64,000 bases of DNA from an uncultured Collinsella sp. (GTDB lineage Bacteria; Actinomycetota; Coriobacteriia; Coriobacteriales; Coriobacteriaceae): contig CAMQJB010000003.1 in NCBI GenBank assembly GCA_947002045.1, positions 13,941 to 77,940 on the forward strand, read 5' to 3'. Both the position numbers and the translations under genes were made by a program. Shown in pieces: positions 16,915-25,898 of this stretch. The notes under the pieces were generated by a model. It was not told where the DNA came from, did no database searches, and worked only from the letters and a program-made list of their open reading frames with translations. How positions within the stretch are numbered: the first letter of the stretch is position 1; each line of letters begins with the position of its first letter.

Positions 16915-19725
16915 TTATGCGCCGTCCGCAGCATCAGTCGTCGGCGTCGTCACGGTCGTTCCGGGCGCGATATAGCCGTATTCGAGCAGCACCGAAAGCG
17001 CATGCTGCTTCCAGGTGGCAAGCTCGTCGTCATTATAGTTGTCATGGACCCATTGACTCATCGCATCTTCGGCGTCTTGGGGCACCAGGTCCTGGCTGTC
17101 CGCCATCAGGTACAGGATGCCCAAGATGTCGAAGTCCTGCTTGGTCATCTCTTCCTTGTTTGATGCGCTGATGAGGCCGTGATCGATGCCGTAGCGGCAG
17201 ATATCGGTCAAAACGGTAACGAGGCCTGTAGGAATCGGCGAGGCATCCTTCGCGGCAGCGGGCGCGGTGTCGTCAGTCAATGCAGCGGCATCGTCGCTCG
17301 CCGGAGCAGACTCGGCCGCGTTCGCATCGGAAGCGGCCTGCTCTCCCTGGGCAGGAGCCGTGCTATCCGTCGTTGTCGAAGAATCCCCTGCGGATGCGGC
17401 AGCCGTAACGCTCGCCGGTGTCTCCACGACGGTCGTCATCGGGTCAACGGGCGCGGGGTCGGCGACAACTTCGGCCCAATCGGAATAAACGCCGTCAATA
17501 AAGGCGCGAACATGGAAGGTGCCCGGTTGCGAGATGGTCATCGTGCCGTCTGTCGCGACCGAAATGCCCTTGCTCTCGAGCTCCTGGGCCTCCCAGCTGC
17601 AGACTCTATCGACTTCCTTGCCCGTCGTGTCATAGACCGTAGCCGTCAGGCCTTCGATGCCGTTGAGATTTTCCTCGACGCCGACGACGGTCCGTGCCGA
17701 GCCCTCGAGTTTGATGCTGCCGTTAAACGGCTCGGGCGCCACGTCACTTACCTTATATTTATAGGCCGCGGCGTCGATCTCGTCATTGGTCGAGACATGC
17801 CCATTCACGTCCACATAGGTGTCCTCGGGGATAAAGTACTTTACGTAGGCGGTGCCGGCCTTTTTACCCACCACGACCTGCTCGTGGGTGACAGGGTCGG
17901 TCTGGATCTCGATTACGTCGGACTTGCATTCCTTGCCCTTTTTATCGACCACGCGCCAGTCGCCCGACGACTTCACAAAGCCGTAGTAATCAACATCGTC
18001 CTCGTCCCTTGCACGCACGCGATAGGAAGAGATGGGGTCTTCGTCTCCAACCGTAAGCCTTCGGGTCTTATCGGTCTGCAGCGACACGAGAATCTTGGAG
18101 ATGGGCTTAACGGGCTGCGGCGTGCCCAACTGCGTATCGACCGTCACCGACTCAAACGACAGATTGGAACCCGTAATGGACATGGGATAGGTCGCGGTCA
18201 TGTCATTGAGCACGTTGCACGTGCGCGGGGCGCCGCCGTTGCGCGAGGGCACCTCGCGATCGGCCAGGACCGAATTCCAATCGATGGCGCGCACCATGTG
18301 GTTGTTGGTGCGATACGACCAGCTCGTCACGTTTCCGGCGGTGGTATCGTACCCGTCGTCGCCACGATGGGCGATTGAGCGCAGGAACAGGTTCTGCACG
18401 GCATCGGTCGACTGATCGCCAAAGGTGGTGTAGAACGAGCGCTGGTCATAACCGGCGGTATGGAACTCCTGCACGGCGGCGTTGTCGTCGTAGCACTCGC
18501 CGTTCATGTTAAAGATGATCACGTCGAACGTCACGCCCACCGGCTGGTCATAGTCCTCAGACAGCGTCGTGGTAGAACTCGTTTGCTTGCTATTGACCTG
18601 CGTGTGCGCCGGGATCGTCATATTGACGGTGACCGACTGATTGTCCGTTGTGGTGATCGACTGTTCCTCGGTCTTGCTCGCCTCCCACAACTGGGACATC
18701 GTGGTTTCGGCCGAAAACGACGTCTCGATCTCCTCGCTCGCTGTTGCGGGCACGCCCAGCGACTCCTTGAGGCTCACCGATGCGCCCCACGAGCCACCTT
18801 TGGAATACGATGCGGATTCAGAAGTGCTCGTGCCGACCGTCTCCTCGGTACCGCGGGCGAGCGTGATGCTCTGCGAGGCGTCCTCATAGCCGACGTTAAG
18901 AGCCGAGGTAACGAGCTCCTGCTCAGTCTTAGAATCGACAAAGGAATAGCCCGGCGCGTCCTCGGGCGCACAGTTAAGCTTGTTCACGCTGTTGAGCTGC
19001 TGAACTCTAAAGTTATAGAACGCGATGCCAAAGCCATTGAAATCGTACTGGTAGGTGCCGCCGAGCTTGTCCACACACGCGATGGTGGCATAAATGACGT
19101 CCTGCTCAGTCGTGTCTTTCGACAGTCCGTCGAGCGGCACGTATTTACGGAAATCGGAGCCCTCCAGCTTGTGACCGATACAGCCGGCGATATCGTCGGT
19201 CAAGCGCTCGTAGACCGCATTGAGGCTTTTTGCAGATGTCAGACCACTCTGCTTCGATTTGTCGGCACCATCGGAATGCTCACCGTTGCCGCCCGAAAGC
19301 GCATCATACAGATAGATATAGTGACCCTTACCGAAGTCCTTCTCAAAGCCCTTGCCGGCGTGGTCCCAGTACAAAAAGTCCCCGGAGTCGTCGCCTCCAC
19401 CATAGCCAAGGATGTTATAGGCTAGCGATGCCCAGTTGGGCAGCACCTTTTTGACGGCGGCCGTGTAGAACGAGACGTTGTCGTACATCGAGGTACGGCC
19501 CTCGAGCTTGCCGTCATCGATATCTACAAACGTGCAGTCGCGATCGTTGACCGTAATGGTGAGCGGGTTGACCACGTCGCCATAGAGCTCGTCGCGCGAA
19601 TCATCCTGAAGGGCAAAACCGGCTGTCGGCATCCCGCAAAGCGCCGTGACCGCAACGATCACCCAGCACAGGGTCATCTGTGCTCTCCGACGCGCTCGTT
19701 GCAAATACCTGGTGAGGTTTTTCAT
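16915..19725 (-). CDS. Large secreted protein with aerolysin-like central region and Ig-like domains
   Basis: A 936-residue exported protein. Residues 1-40 form a signal peptide (basic start, hydrophobic TLCWVIVAVTALC, cleavage near GFA). Residues 41-265 are an unrecognised Gly/Asp/Tyr-rich domain. Residues about 268-405 are Ser/Thr-rich with alternating polarity: SYSKGGSWGASVSLKES, an ETSFSAETTMSQLWEA turn, then SVTVNMTIPAHTQV. This layout resembles the pore-forming module of aerolysin/ETX-MTX2 toxins. Two regions resemble bacterial Ig-like folds (about 545-660 and 668-756). A low-complexity Ala/Ser/Thr/Asp linker (760-828) leads to a helical C-terminal domain. There is no LPxTG or C-terminal anchor. 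ATG at 19725 has GGAGG 6 nt upstream. Toxin function is inference; adhesin or other surface protein is the alternative. Confidence 0.85.
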   Translation of the reverse strand: MKNLTRYLQRARRRAQMTLCWVIVAVTALCGMPTAGFALQDDSRDELYGDVVNPLTITVNDRDCTFVDIDDGKLEGRTSMYDNVSFYTAAVKKVLPNWASLAYNILGYGGGDDSGDFLYWDHAGKGFEKDFGKGHYIYLYDALSGGNGEHSDGADKSKQSGLTSAKSLNAVYERLTDDIAGCIGHKLEGSDFRKYVPLDGLSKDTTEQDVIYATIACVDKLGGTYQYDFNGFGIAFYNFRVQQLNSVNKLNCAPEDAPGYSFVDSKTEQELVTSALNVGYEDASQSITLARGTEETVGTSTSESASYSKGGSWGASVSLKESLGVPATASEEIETSFSAETTMSQLWEASKTEEQSITTTDNQSVTVNMTIPAHTQVNSKQTSSTTTLSEDYDQPVGVTFDVIIFNMNGECYDDNAAVQEFHTAGYDQRSFYTTFGDQSTDAVQNLFLRSIAHRGDDGYDTTAGNVTSWSYRTNNHMVRAIDWNSVLADREVPSRNGGAPRTCNVLNDMTATYPMSITGSNLSFESVTVDTQLGTPQPVKPISKILVSLQTDKTRRLTVGDEDPISSYRVRARDEDDVDYYGFVKSSGDWRVVDKKGKECKSDVIEIQTDPVTHEQVVVGKKAGTAYVKYFIPEDTYVDVNGHVSTNDEIDAAAYKYKVSDVAPEPFNGSIKLEGSARTVVGVEENLNGIEGLTATVYDTTGKEVDRVCSWEAQELESKGISVATDGTMTISQPGTFHVRAFIDGVYSDWAEVVADPAPVDPMTTVVETPASVTAAASAGDSSTTTDSTAPAQGEQAASDANAAESAPASDDAAALTDDTAPAAAKDASPIPTGLVTVLTDICRYGIDHGLISASNKEEMTKQDFDILGILYLMADSQDLVPQDAEDAMSQWVHDNYNDDELATWKQHALSVLLEYGYIAPGTTVTTPTTDAADGA

Positions 19726-19765
19726 CGCAGTCCTCCCGTCAGTTGCCAATGTATTGAACCAACGT

Positions 19766-19801
19766 AAAACGCCGCCGCGTCCACAGGGGGCGCGACGGCG
19801 C
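19766..19801 (-). terminator. Intrinsic terminator after ppdK
   Basis: On the minus strand CGCCGTCGCG pairs with CGCGGCGGCG (one wobble) and is followed by TTTTAC. It lies between the ppdK stop and the secreted-protein start. Confidence 0.75.
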
Positions 19802-19840
19802 GAAGGGGGGCGTAAAAGGCGCAAATGGAACGCGACTCAG

Positions 19841-22591
19841 TTAAGCGGAACGCTTCGCCTCGAGCTTGGCCTGGGCGGCCGCCAGGCGCGCGAGGGGCAC
19901 ACGATAGGGCGAGCAGGACACGTAGTCCACGTCGGCCACGTTAAACAGGCCCATGATGGACTTGGGGTCGCCGCCGTGCTCGCCGCACACGCCAAAGTGC
20001 ATGTCGGGGTTGGTGGCGCGACCCTTCTCGACGGCCATGCGCACCAGCTCGAGTACCGCCGTGTCGATGGTCTCGAAGGGGTTGTCCTTCAAGATTTTCT
20101 TGTGCATGTACAGCGGGATGAACTTGGCCTCGGCATCGTCGCGGGAGAAGCCGAAGGTCGTCTGCGTGAGGTCGTTGGTGCCAAAGCAGAAGAAGTCGGC
20201 ATGATGGGCAATCTCGTCGGCGACCATGCAGGCACGCGGCAGCTCGAGCATCGTGCCCACGGGAATATTAAGCTCGACGCCCTCCTCGGCAGAAACCTCG
20301 GCGATCACGCGCTCGATGACATCGCGGGTCTGGACATGTTCGGCCGTGATGGAAACGAGCGGAACCATGATCTCGGGGCGCGGGTCGACGCCTTCTTTAA
20401 TGAGACGAGCGGCAGCCGTTGCGACGGCACGGACCTGCATGAGCGGCAGATCGCTAAAGACGACGGACAGGCGCACACCGCGCAGGCCGAGCATCGGATT
20501 GGACTCGACCATGCCGTCGATACGACGCAGACGGGTGCGCAGGACGGCAAGCTCTTCCTCGCTAGCGCCAGCGGCCTCCTTCTTGGTGATGGCGACCTCG
20601 AGCTCACGCGGATTATCCAGGAACTCGTGCAGCGGCGGATCGAGCAGGCGAACGACCACATCGCGACCGGACATGGTCTTGAACATCGCCAGGAAGTCCT
20701 CGGTCTGAACCTTGAGCAGGTCGGCGAGGGCCTGCTGCTTCACGGCCTCATCGTCGGACAGGATGAAGCTCTGGATGATGTTCTTGCGATCGCCCAGAAA
20801 CATGTGCTCGGTGCGGCACAGGCCGATGGCCTCGGCGCCAAACTCGAGCGCGAGCTCTGCGTCCTCGGGATTGTCGGCGTTGACGCGCACATGGTTGGCG
20901 TGGCCACAGGTCTCGTCCAGACGGATCTCGTCGGCCCAGGACAGGATGGTGTCCAGGTCGCCGGTGAGCTCGGCGGAGACCAAATCGACAGCGCCATCGA
21001 CGACGATGCCCTGGGTGCCGTCGATGGAGATGACATCGCCTTCGTGCAGCACACGATCGCTACCCTCGATGCGCACGACCTTCTCGGCGGCGTCGATGTG
21101 GAAGCGCTCAACGCCGCAGACGCAGGGCGTACCCATACCGCGAGCGATAACGGCGGCATGGCTCGTCTTGCCACCGTGGCTGGTCAGGATACCCTCGGCG
21201 GCGACCATGCCCTTCAGGTCGTCGGGGTTCGTCTCCCAGCGAACCAGAATGACCTTGTGGCCCTCGTTGGCGCGCGCGACGGCATCGTCGCTCGAAAACA
21301 CGATCTCGCCCACGGCTGCACCAGGGCTGGCGTTCAGACCGCTGGCCAGGGCCTCGTACTTTTTGCAGGCATCGAACTGCGGATGCAGGAGCTGGTCGAG
21401 CTGCGCGGGATCGATACGGCTCACGGCCTCCTCGCGGGTGATCAGACCCTCCTCGACCATTTCGATGGCGATGCGCAGGGCGGCGGTAGCAGTGCGCTTG
21501 CCCACGCGGGTCTGGAGCATCCAGAGCTTACCCTGCTCGATGGTGAACTCGATATCGCACATATCGCGGTAATGATCTTCGAGCGTCAGGAACACGCGCT
21601 CGAGTTCCTCACCTGCAGACTCGAGGCCCGGAGTGTTCTTGAGGTCGGCGATGGGCTCGGTGTTGCGGATGCCGGCGACGACATCCTCGCCCTGGGCATT
21701 AACCAAAAAGTCACCATAGAACTCCTTGGTGCCGTCGGCCGGGTTGCGCGTAAAAGCGACGCCGGTCGCAGAGGTCTCCCCCTTGTTGCCAAAGGCCATA
21801 GCCTGCACGTTGACGGCGGTGCCGAGCTCGTCAGAAATACCGTGCTGCTTGCGGTAGATGCAGGCGCGTTCATTCATCCAGCTGCCAAAAACGGCCTGGA
21901 TGGCAAGGCGCAGCTGGAGCTCCGGGTCGTGCGGGAAGACGGGCTTGCCGTCGGCGACTTCGAGCTCGGGATACAGGGCGGCCTCGACGTTGTCGGAGAA
22001 GATGCCCTTAAAGATCTCGACGAGTTCCTGCAGGTCCTCGGCCGAAAGCTCGGAATCGACGCGAACGCCGGCGACCAGGCGCGCCTGGGTCAGCGCGTTC
22101 TCGAACAGGTCGGCGTCGACGCCCATAACGACGTTGGAGAACATCTGAATAAAGCGGCGGTAGCTATCCCAGGCAAAACGCGGGTTTTGCGTCTGGGCGA
22201 TGAGGCCCTGAACTGAATCATCGTTGAGGCCCAGGTTGAGAACCGTATCCATCATGCCGGGCATGGAAAACGGAGCGCCCGAGCGAACCGACACGAGCAG
22301 CGGATCGGAGGCATCGCCGAGCTTCTTGCCGCAGCGGGCCTCGAGGTCGGCCTCGGCAGCAACGATCTCATCGAGTGCGCCTTCGGGCCAGACGTTGCCG
22401 GCGCCGGAGTACTCGACACAGGTCTGGCAGGTAATGGTAAAGCCACCGGGAACCGGCAGGCCGATGCGGCTCATCTCGGCAAGGTTTGCGCCCTTGCCAC
22501 CAAGCACGAAGTTCATGGACTTGTCGCCCTCAGTGACACAGGTGCCCTGGGCGTCGGTTCCAAAACGGTAAACCCTCTTGCAATCGCTCAC
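19841..22591 (-). CDS. ppdK: Pyruvate, phosphate dikinase
   Basis: Interconverts pyruvate + ATP + Pi and PEP + AMP + PPi in the cytoplasm. The 916 residues show an N-terminal ATP-grasp domain (GGKGANLAEMSRIGLPVPGG), the phosphohistidine domain SHGGKTSHAAVIARGMG with H478, and the C-terminal PEP/pyruvate barrel ending in the FGVCGEHGGDP cysteine loop. T476, two residues before the histidine, matches the threonine that PpsR-type regulators phosphorylate. GTG at 22591 has GGGGA 6 nt upstream. It lies next to ppsR, so post-translational control is likely. TTTACC repeats upstream suggest transcriptional control as well. Confidence 0.97.
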   Translation of the reverse strand: MSDCKRVYRFGTDAQGTCVTEGDKSMNFVLGGKGANLAEMSRIGLPVPGGFTITCQTCVEYSGAGNVWPEGALDEIVAAEADLEARCGKKLGDASDPLLVSVRSGAPFSMPGMMDTVLNLGLNDDSVQGLIAQTQNPRFAWDSYRRFIQMFSNVVMGVDADLFENALTQARLVAGVRVDSELSAEDLQELVEIFKGIFSDNVEAALYPELEVADGKPVFPHDPELQLRLAIQAVFGSWMNERACIYRKQHGISDELGTAVNVQAMAFGNKGETSATGVAFTRNPADGTKEFYGDFLVNAQGEDVVAGIRNTEPIADLKNTPGLESAGEELERVFLTLEDHYRDMCDIEFTIEQGKLWMLQTRVGKRTATAALRIAIEMVEEGLITREEAVSRIDPAQLDQLLHPQFDACKKYEALASGLNASPGAAVGEIVFSSDDAVARANEGHKVILVRWETNPDDLKGMVAAEGILTSHGGKTSHAAVIARGMGTPCVCGVERFHIDAAEKVVRIEGSDRVLHEGDVISIDGTQGIVVDGAVDLVSAELTGDLDTILSWADEIRLDETCGHANHVRVNADNPEDAELALEFGAEAIGLCRTEHMFLGDRKNIIQSFILSDDEAVKQQALADLLKVQTEDFLAMFKTMSGRDVVVRLLDPPLHEFLDNPRELEVAITKKEAAGASEEELAVLRTRLRRIDGMVESNPMLGLRGVRLSVVFSDLPLMQVRAVATAAARLIKEGVDPRPEIMVPLVSITAEHVQTRDVIERVIAEVSAEEGVELNIPVGTMLELPRACMVADEIAHHADFFCFGTNDLTQTTFGFSRDDAEAKFIPLYMHKKILKDNPFETIDTAVLELVRMAVEKGRATNPDMHFGVCGEHGGDPKSIMGLFNVADVDYVSCSPYRVPLARLAAAQAKLEAKRSA

Positions 22592-22666
22592 GATACTTCC
22601 CCTTTCATGCGCTCTCGCGCACGACCGTGGTGACGAATCGACCCGCCGGATGCGGGCCGTGAGGGA

Positions 22667-22672
22667 ACTATA
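22667..22672 (-). promoter_or_regulatory. Possible -10 box of ppdK
   Basis: TATAGT on the minus strand, about 75 nt before the ppdK start. No good -35 hexamer is found at 16-18 nt, which fits an activator-dependent promoter fed by the upstream repeats. Confidence 0.4.
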
Positions 22673-22713
22673 CGGCGGGCGTTGAGCGGGCTTGCGTAGA
22701 GAGCGCGGGGTTT

Positions 22714-22751
22714 GGTAAACGTGGTAAATATAGCGGTAAACGGTAGGTAAA
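22714..22751 (-). promoter_or_regulatory. Cluster of four TTTACC direct repeats upstream of ppdK
   Basis: GGTAAA occurs at 22714, 22723, 22735 and 22746 on the plus strand (TTTACC on the ppdK sense strand), spaced 9, 12 and 11 bp, close to one helical turn. They lie 40-80 bp upstream of the candidate -10. The layout suggests repeated binding by one transcription factor; which one is unknown. Confidence 0.5.
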
Positions 22752-22858
22752 GGTGGTTACATTATGAAGATACCACTGCAAGAGAATTGCAGGTCAGATA
22801 CAAGTTTGTTGCTAAATCGCTTTACCATTATCAAGCATTATTTTTAGGTAGTCTATTT

Positions 22859-22896
22859 AGGACGGGGCATTCTAGCTACCCCAATGAGCTAGCTTT
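22859..22896. repeat. Decayed GGGACGGGG-type repeat (copy A)
   Basis: Contains GGACGGGGC followed by TAGCTACCCC, matching the outer arm of the palindrome at 47931-48131, then CTAGCT and AGCTAG in inverted orientation. It looks like a forward unit fused to an internally deleted reverse unit. It abuts the ppsR stop codon. Confidence 0.6.
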
Positions 22897-23764
22897 GCTG
22901 GGCCTGGTGGGCGGCGCGGAGGGCACGGGCTTCTTGGATTTCCATCAAATGACCGATGATCTCGGAGGCGCTCTCCTCGATCGCCTTGCCGTCGGTACGC
23001 ACCACAAAGCAGCCCAGGCGCTTCATGAGGGCACGGGCTTCCTCGAGCTCGCTGCACACGCTCTCGGGCTCGGCATAGGAGCCGGCGACGGCACGGGCGT
23101 AGTCATCGCCCAAGCGGCTATCGCGTATCTCAGAGATCACATCGACAGTCGAAATCAGACCAAACAACCGCATCGGGTCGACCTTGTAAATCGACTTCGG
23201 CGGCTCCATGCCATGGGCCAACGGAACATTGGCAACCTTGTAACCCTGATAGGCCAAATACATCGACAGCGGCGTCTTGGACGTGCGTGATACGCCCAGC
23301 AGCACGATATCTGCCCCCGAAAGGTCGTCGCAGCCACGTCCATCATCGTGCTCAACAAAATACTCCATGGCCTCGATGCGATGGAAATAGCGGTCATCGG
23401 TCTTGTGAATCACGCCCGCGACGCCCTTGGGCGGCACACCGATGAGCGACGACAGCACGGCGAGCGCTGGGCCGATCAGGTCAACCGAACGAATATGCAG
23501 CATGCCCAGGTAATCGAGCACGCGGGCGCGAAGCGCCGGATCGACAATGGTGTGGAACACGGCAATATCGCGATGGTCCGCATCAACGCGCGGGCCCACA
23601 AACGACTTGACCTGCTCCACCGAGTTCACCTTGGGCAGGCGCAACAAACGAAAAGCCCCTTCATCAAATTGCCCGGACGCCGCAAGCACCACCTCACAAG
23701 CGGTATCACCGAGCGAGTCGGAGATAACGATAACGGTGGGACGAGCGGTGACCGGGCAATCCAT
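22889..23764 (-). CDS. ppsR: PPDK regulatory protein (bifunctional ADP-dependent kinase / Pi-dependent phosphorylase)
   Basis: DUF299-family regulator that inactivates PPDK by ADP-dependent phosphorylation of the threonine near its catalytic histidine and reverses this with Pi. The 291 residues include the family P-loop GVSRTSKTPLSMYLA and start with a Rossmann-like VIVISDSLGDTA. ATG at 23764 has AAGGAG 6 nt upstream. It lies directly upstream of ppdK, which strongly supports PPDK rather than PEP synthase as the target. Confidence 0.92.
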   Translation of the reverse strand: MDCPVTARPTVIVISDSLGDTACEVVLAASGQFDEGAFRLLRLPKVNSVEQVKSFVGPRVDADHRDIAVFHTIVDPALRARVLDYLGMLHIRSVDLIGPALAVLSSLIGVPPKGVAGVIHKTDDRYFHRIEAMEYFVEHDDGRGCDDLSGADIVLLGVSRTSKTPLSMYLAYQGYKVANVPLAHGMEPPKSIYKVDPMRLFGLISTVDVISEIRDSRLGDDYARAVAGSYAEPESVCSELEEARALMKRLGCFVVRTDGKAIEESASEIIGHLMEIQEARALRAAHQAQQS

Positions 23765-23798
23765 GCGGGGCTCCTTTTGCGCTTACGCGCAGGCTGGC

Positions 23799-25895
23799 TT
23801 ACTTTTTGCGGGCAAGCTCACCGATGTTGGCGATGCCGGAGAAAACGGCCTCGAAGCGGTTGAGCAGCTTAAGGCGATTATCGCGAAGCTGCTCGTCCTT
23901 GTCCATGACCATAACCTCGTCGAAGAAGCGGTCGATGGGGGCACGCAGAGCTGCAAGGGCGGCAAATGCGGCCGGGTAATCCTCGGCAGCAAGGGCATCA
24001 TCGACAGCGGTCTGAGCAGCCTCGGAGGCGTCGGCGAGCGCGAGCTCGACCTCGCCCATCAGGCTGCGGTCGTACTCCGCACCCAGCTCGGGCTTGGAGA
24101 TGTGAGCGGCACGGGCATAGGCGGTAGCCAGGTTGTCGAAGGTCTCGGCATCGTTCTTGCGGGCCTCGTCGAGCGCGGCACAGCGGGCGAAGAAGACGGA
24201 CGGGGCAATGATGTGCACCGCGGAGACGGCGGCGACGGTATCGGCCGGAATCTTCTCGTCGCGGGCCATGCTCACCAGGCGGCCGTGGAAGAAGTCACGA
24301 ACCTGCTGGGCGACCTCGGCGGCATCGAACTCGATACCCTGCTCGCTATAGAGCTCAAGGGCGAAGTCGATGAGCGACGTGGGGTCAATCGGCAGGCGAT
24401 CGCGCAGGATGTTGATGATGCCGATGGCGGCGCGACGCAGCGCGTACGGGTCGGAGGAGCCGGTCGGAGGCTCGCCGATGGCAAAGATACCGGCAATGGT
24501 ATCGAGCTTGTCGGCGCAGGCCACGATGCAGCCAGCGGTGCCCTCGGGCAGCTCGTCACCGGCAAAGCGAGGACGATAGTGATCGCGAATAGCATGAGCA
24601 ACCTCGTCGTTCTCCCCCATCGCGGTCGCGTAATAACCGCCCATCACGCCCTGCTGGCTCGTGAACTCGACGACGGCGTTGGACACCAGGTCTGCCTTGC
24701 ACAGGTGCGCGGCGCGAGCAGCGTCGGCGGCAAGATGGGCGCCCAGGTGAGCCTCGCGGGCGATAGCAAGCGCGAGCTGCTCGATGCGCTCGGACTTGGC
24801 GAGCACGCTACCGAGCTTCTCCTGGAAGGCGACCTTGGCCAGACGCTCACGGAACTCATCGAGGGAGATCTTCAGGTCCTCCTCGTAGAAGAACTTTGCG
24901 TCGTCCAGACGGGCGCGCACGACGCGCTCGTTGCCGTCGATCACGCGCTCGGCGTTCTCGGGCTTGCTGTTGGAGACGACCACGAACTCACGCGTGAGCT
25001 TGCCCTCGCCGTCATAGATCGGGAAGTAGCGCTGGTTGGTGATCATGGACTCGCAGATGATCTCGTGCGGGACCTTGAGGAACTCCTCATCGAAGGTACC
25101 GACAAGCACCGTCGGCCACTCGCAGAGGTTGATGACCTCCTCAAAGACCTTCTTGGGCGTGTCAACATGACAGCCGGGGCGAGCGGCCTCGACCTCGGCG
25201 ATACCGGCAAGGATGGCCTCACGACGACGCTCGGCAGAGAGCACGCCGGCGTCCTCGAGCACCTGCTCGTAGACGGCGGGGCTGGCGACCACATGGTCAC
25301 CGGGGCCAAGTACGCGATGACCACGCGTGGTGTTGCCACTCGTCACGTCGGCAAACGACACGGGCACAACATCCTCGCCCAAAAGGCAGCAGATCCAGCG
25401 GACCGGACGAACAAAGGTCGCATGCTCGTGACCCCAACGCTGGCTGCGGTAGTTGGGCCACTGCAGGCCGGCGATGGTCTTCTCGCACAGAGCGGTCAGA
25501 ATCGGCGTAGCCGGAGCGGAGGGAATGTTCTTCTCGGCGAACACATACTCGCGACCGTCAGTGTCCTCGCGACGGACCAGGTCCTCGGCAGCCACACCGC
25601 ACTTGCGAGCGAAGCCCTGGGCGGCCTTGGTGGCGTTGCCGTCGGCATCAAAGGCAATGTTTGCCGCGGGACCACGCTTGACCTCGTGAACCTCATCGGT
25701 CGCGGTGGCGACGTCGGCCACGAGCGCAGCCAGACGACGCGGGCTCGAGATCACGCGGACCTCGCCGTGGGCCAGGCCGGCCTCGTCGAGACCCTTGGCA
25801 ATCATGGTGCCAAGCTGCTTGACGGCATTGTTCAGCGGTGCAGAGGGCATTTCCTCCGTACCGATCTCAAACAGGAAATCCTTAGCGTCTGCCAT
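23799..25895 (-). CDS. glyS: Glycyl-tRNA synthetase beta subunit
   Basis: Partner of GlyQ in the alpha2beta2 bacterial glycyl-tRNA synthetase; binds tRNA-Gly. Its 698 residues match the family. The start MADAKDFLFEIGTEEMPSA and the segments GWPNYRSQRWG-like (LQWPNYRSQRWGHEHATF), HEIICESMITNQRYFP and GEPPTGSSDPYALRRAA are characteristic. ATG at 25895 lies 3 nt after the glyQ stop with a GAGGTGG site, so the pair is co-translated. Confidence 0.97.
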   Translation of the reverse strand: MADAKDFLFEIGTEEMPSAPLNNAVKQLGTMIAKGLDEAGLAHGEVRVISSPRRLAALVADVATATDEVHEVKRGPAANIAFDADGNATKAAQGFARKCGVAAEDLVRREDTDGREYVFAEKNIPSAPATPILTALCEKTIAGLQWPNYRSQRWGHEHATFVRPVRWICCLLGEDVVPVSFADVTSGNTTRGHRVLGPGDHVVASPAVYEQVLEDAGVLSAERRREAILAGIAEVEAARPGCHVDTPKKVFEEVINLCEWPTVLVGTFDEEFLKVPHEIICESMITNQRYFPIYDGEGKLTREFVVVSNSKPENAERVIDGNERVVRARLDDAKFFYEEDLKISLDEFRERLAKVAFQEKLGSVLAKSERIEQLALAIAREAHLGAHLAADAARAAHLCKADLVSNAVVEFTSQQGVMGGYYATAMGENDEVAHAIRDHYRPRFAGDELPEGTAGCIVACADKLDTIAGIFAIGEPPTGSSDPYALRRAAIGIINILRDRLPIDPTSLIDFALELYSEQGIEFDAAEVAQQVRDFFHGRLVSMARDEKIPADTVAAVSAVHIIAPSVFFARCAALDEARKNDAETFDNLATAYARAAHISKPELGAEYDRSLMGEVELALADASEAAQTAVDDALAAEDYPAAFAALAALRAPIDRFFDEVMVMDKDEQLRDNRLKLLNRFEAVFSGIANIGELARKK

Positions 25896-25898
25896 GGC

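Larger units (their letters stand above)
22592..22888. other. Intergenic region between ppsR and ppdK
   Basis: This 297-bp non-coding stretch holds the presumed ppdK promoter and leader, a cluster of GGTAAA direct repeats at 22714-22751, an AT-rich segment, and a decayed copy of the GGGACGGGG repeat family next to the ppsR stop. I see no credible ORF or known riboswitch in it. Confidence 0.6.

Noticed and set aside
19646..22216. 856-codon plus-strand ORF opposite ppdK
   Set aside because: Antisense shadow of a well-conserved enzyme; no ribosome site or motif.
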